From positions 1 through 42,284 of the forward strand of contig JAENRP010000361.1 in NCBI GenBank assembly GCA_024741835.1: DNA of 42,284 nt, given 5' to 3'. A program made the translations under genes and the position numbers. Origin of the DNA: Diplocarpon mali (Eukaryota > Ascomycota > Leotiomycetes > Helotiales > Drepanopezizaceae). Shown here piece by piece: positions 41,601 through 42,284 of this stretch. The notes beneath the pieces were generated by a model that worked only from the letters and a program-made list of their open reading frames with translations, did not search any database and was not told where the DNA came from. Within the stretch, counting starts at the first letter, position 1; each line of letters opens with the position of its first letter.

Positions 41601-42284
41601 CCTTTAATTTCTTTAGCTTTAAATATGCGAATCTTCTATATATTAGCTAATACTTTAATAGGCTTTCGGCTTTTAATAGCTTTAGTAGCTTATTATTAAT
41701 TGATACTTTATTATTAGTAGCTAGAAAGGAATAGTAATAGCAGTTTAAGGTTTTGCCGTTTTCTAATTGCAAGCCTGGCTTAAGAGTCGTTTTTAATAAA
41801 ACCGCAAGATCAACTCGCGGTCTTAGCTTAAGAGTCGATTTCTTAGAAATAGTAAGATCTACTTGCGGTCCTAGCTTAAGAGTCGTTTTTAACAAATTTA
41901 CAAAGTTTACTTGCAGTCTTAGCTTAAGAGTTATTTCTGCGAATTTCACTTGCGCTTTTAGCCTAAGAGTTATTATTAGTAAATCTGCAGAATCCACTCG
42001 CAGGCTTAGCCTAAGAGTTATTTCTATTAAATTCACTTATAGTCTTAGCTTAAGAATCATCTTTAAGGATACTTTATAATTTACTTATAGTTTAAGCTTA
42101 AGAGTCATTTTTACAAATTTTACTTACGATCTTAGTTTAAGAGTCTATCTATTCTCCTTATTCTCACTTAATTATATTAAGGTAAAAAGTGCACTTTCCT
42201 TAAAGGAATCTACTTATAAGTCTGGCCTAAGAGTCATTTTCTATAATATTACCTTTAAAATAATATAAAGTCCATTTTTAATTT
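38668..42284 (-). pseudogene. pol: E2 pol: protease end, array, integrase, RT, RNase H
   Basis: Read leftward, the array (42234-41765) runs into an open stretch 42036-41647 with LKPGLQLENGKTLNCYYYS, and then GAG_pre-integrase. RT at 40080-39840 shows KDYFNTFAPIVHINTLCIF and VAAKDLKCKQYNIKNAFT, classical copia. RNase H ends near 38900-38680 with NPHLYKQSKYINITYYFIRN, TDRIVADGFTKLL and KFKAFKDILRL, stopping at TAA 38670-38668. Stops are mainly TAA/TAG. The plus-strand ORF 39826-40065 lies opposite the RT and is a shadow. Confidence 0.88.
41765..42234 (-). repeat. Ten-unit palindrome array in E2 pol (mirror of the E1 array)
   Basis: On the plus strand, units start at 41765, 41813, 41861, 41909, 41948, 41996, 42035, 42083, 42122 and 42212. 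Spacings are 48, 48, 48, 39, 48, 39, 48, 39 and 90, the exact mirror of E1. Units here keep more of the original, e.g. ACTCGCGGTCTTAGC and ACTTGCGGTCCTAGC, ending AAGAGT. The plus strand stays open for 108 codons (41753-42079) and the minus strand for 129, which is unusual for such decayed DNA. Confidence 0.9.

Larger units (their letters stand above)
38232..42284 (-). mobile_element. Element E2: second copy of the E copia family, inverted
   Basis: A minus-strand copia inserted into E1 and running off the right edge. On the minus strand it carries the end of the protease, the ten-unit array, GAG_pre-integrase, integrase, RT and RNase H, then a 3' UTR with two palindrome copies, a polypurine tract and a short LTR. 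It matches E1 (9760-10310 plus 36501-38232) with equal length, 2283 bp. Because A is absent from it, E2 shows the empty site of A. Confidence 0.88.

Noticed and set aside
41753..42079. 108-codon ORFs on the antisense strand of both arrays (also 9965-10291) as genes for a repeat protein
   Set aside because: They lie opposite the E polyprotein frame and exist because the repeat unit is stop-free on both strands with spacings that are multiples of three.

Overview
This window looks like a repeat-only, AT-rich compartment of a filamentous ascomycete (Pezizomycotina) genome. I see no host gene, no rRNA, no confident tRNA and nothing bacterial. It is a nest of LTR retrotransposons heavily altered by what looks like repeat-induced point mutation (RIP). 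Decayed coding regions keep recognisable Ty3/gypsy and Ty1/copia domains, but are broken mostly by TAA/TAG where CAA, CAG or TGG codons are expected. In the stretches of LTR pairs that I aligned, the differences are transitions (TG to TA, CA to TA, also CG to TA).

Layout. 1-2204 (minus): a decayed gag-like ORF, element G, running off the window. 2522-8753 (minus): element F, a complete Ty3/gypsy chromovirus with 226-bp LTRs. 8759-10310 and 36501-38232 (plus): two halves of a copia element, E1, split by element A. 10311-36495 (plus): element A, a second chromovirus with 258-bp LTRs and TSD ATTAC. A is interrupted in its integrase by element B (15358-33045; 299-bp LTRs, TSD CTAAT) and downstream of pol by a 498-bp TRIM-like miniature element (34254-34751; 85-bp LTRs, TSD TCTTA). 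B carries copia element D (18100-25652, minus; 197-bp LTRs, TSD AGGTT), and its right LTR is split by copia element C (27393-32919, plus; TSD ACATT). 38232-42284 (minus): E2, a second copy of the E1 family, in inverted orientation to E1 and running off the window.

Removing the inserts rejoins the hosts exactly. A's integrase becomes in-frame across the CTAAT duplication, and B's right LTR becomes 299 bp like its left one. Nesting gives the order E1, then A, then B, then C and D; the TRIM postdates A and E2 postdates E1. Without inserts A is about 8.0 kb and B about 4.6 kb.

The most unusual signals are: (1) a 23-bp imperfect palindrome (ACTC...GAGT) found in at least three different element families, in both orientations, inside coding regions with spacings that are multiples of three, and amplified into a ten-unit array inside the E polyprotein; (2) a roughly 415-codon extra ORF with a coiled-coil region downstream of pol in chromovirus A; (3) element B, which pairs a plus-strand gag with a convergent antisense ORF and has no visible pol; (4) the TRIM-like element, which shares with C and D a primer-binding site fitting a half-molecule of initiator tRNA-Met.
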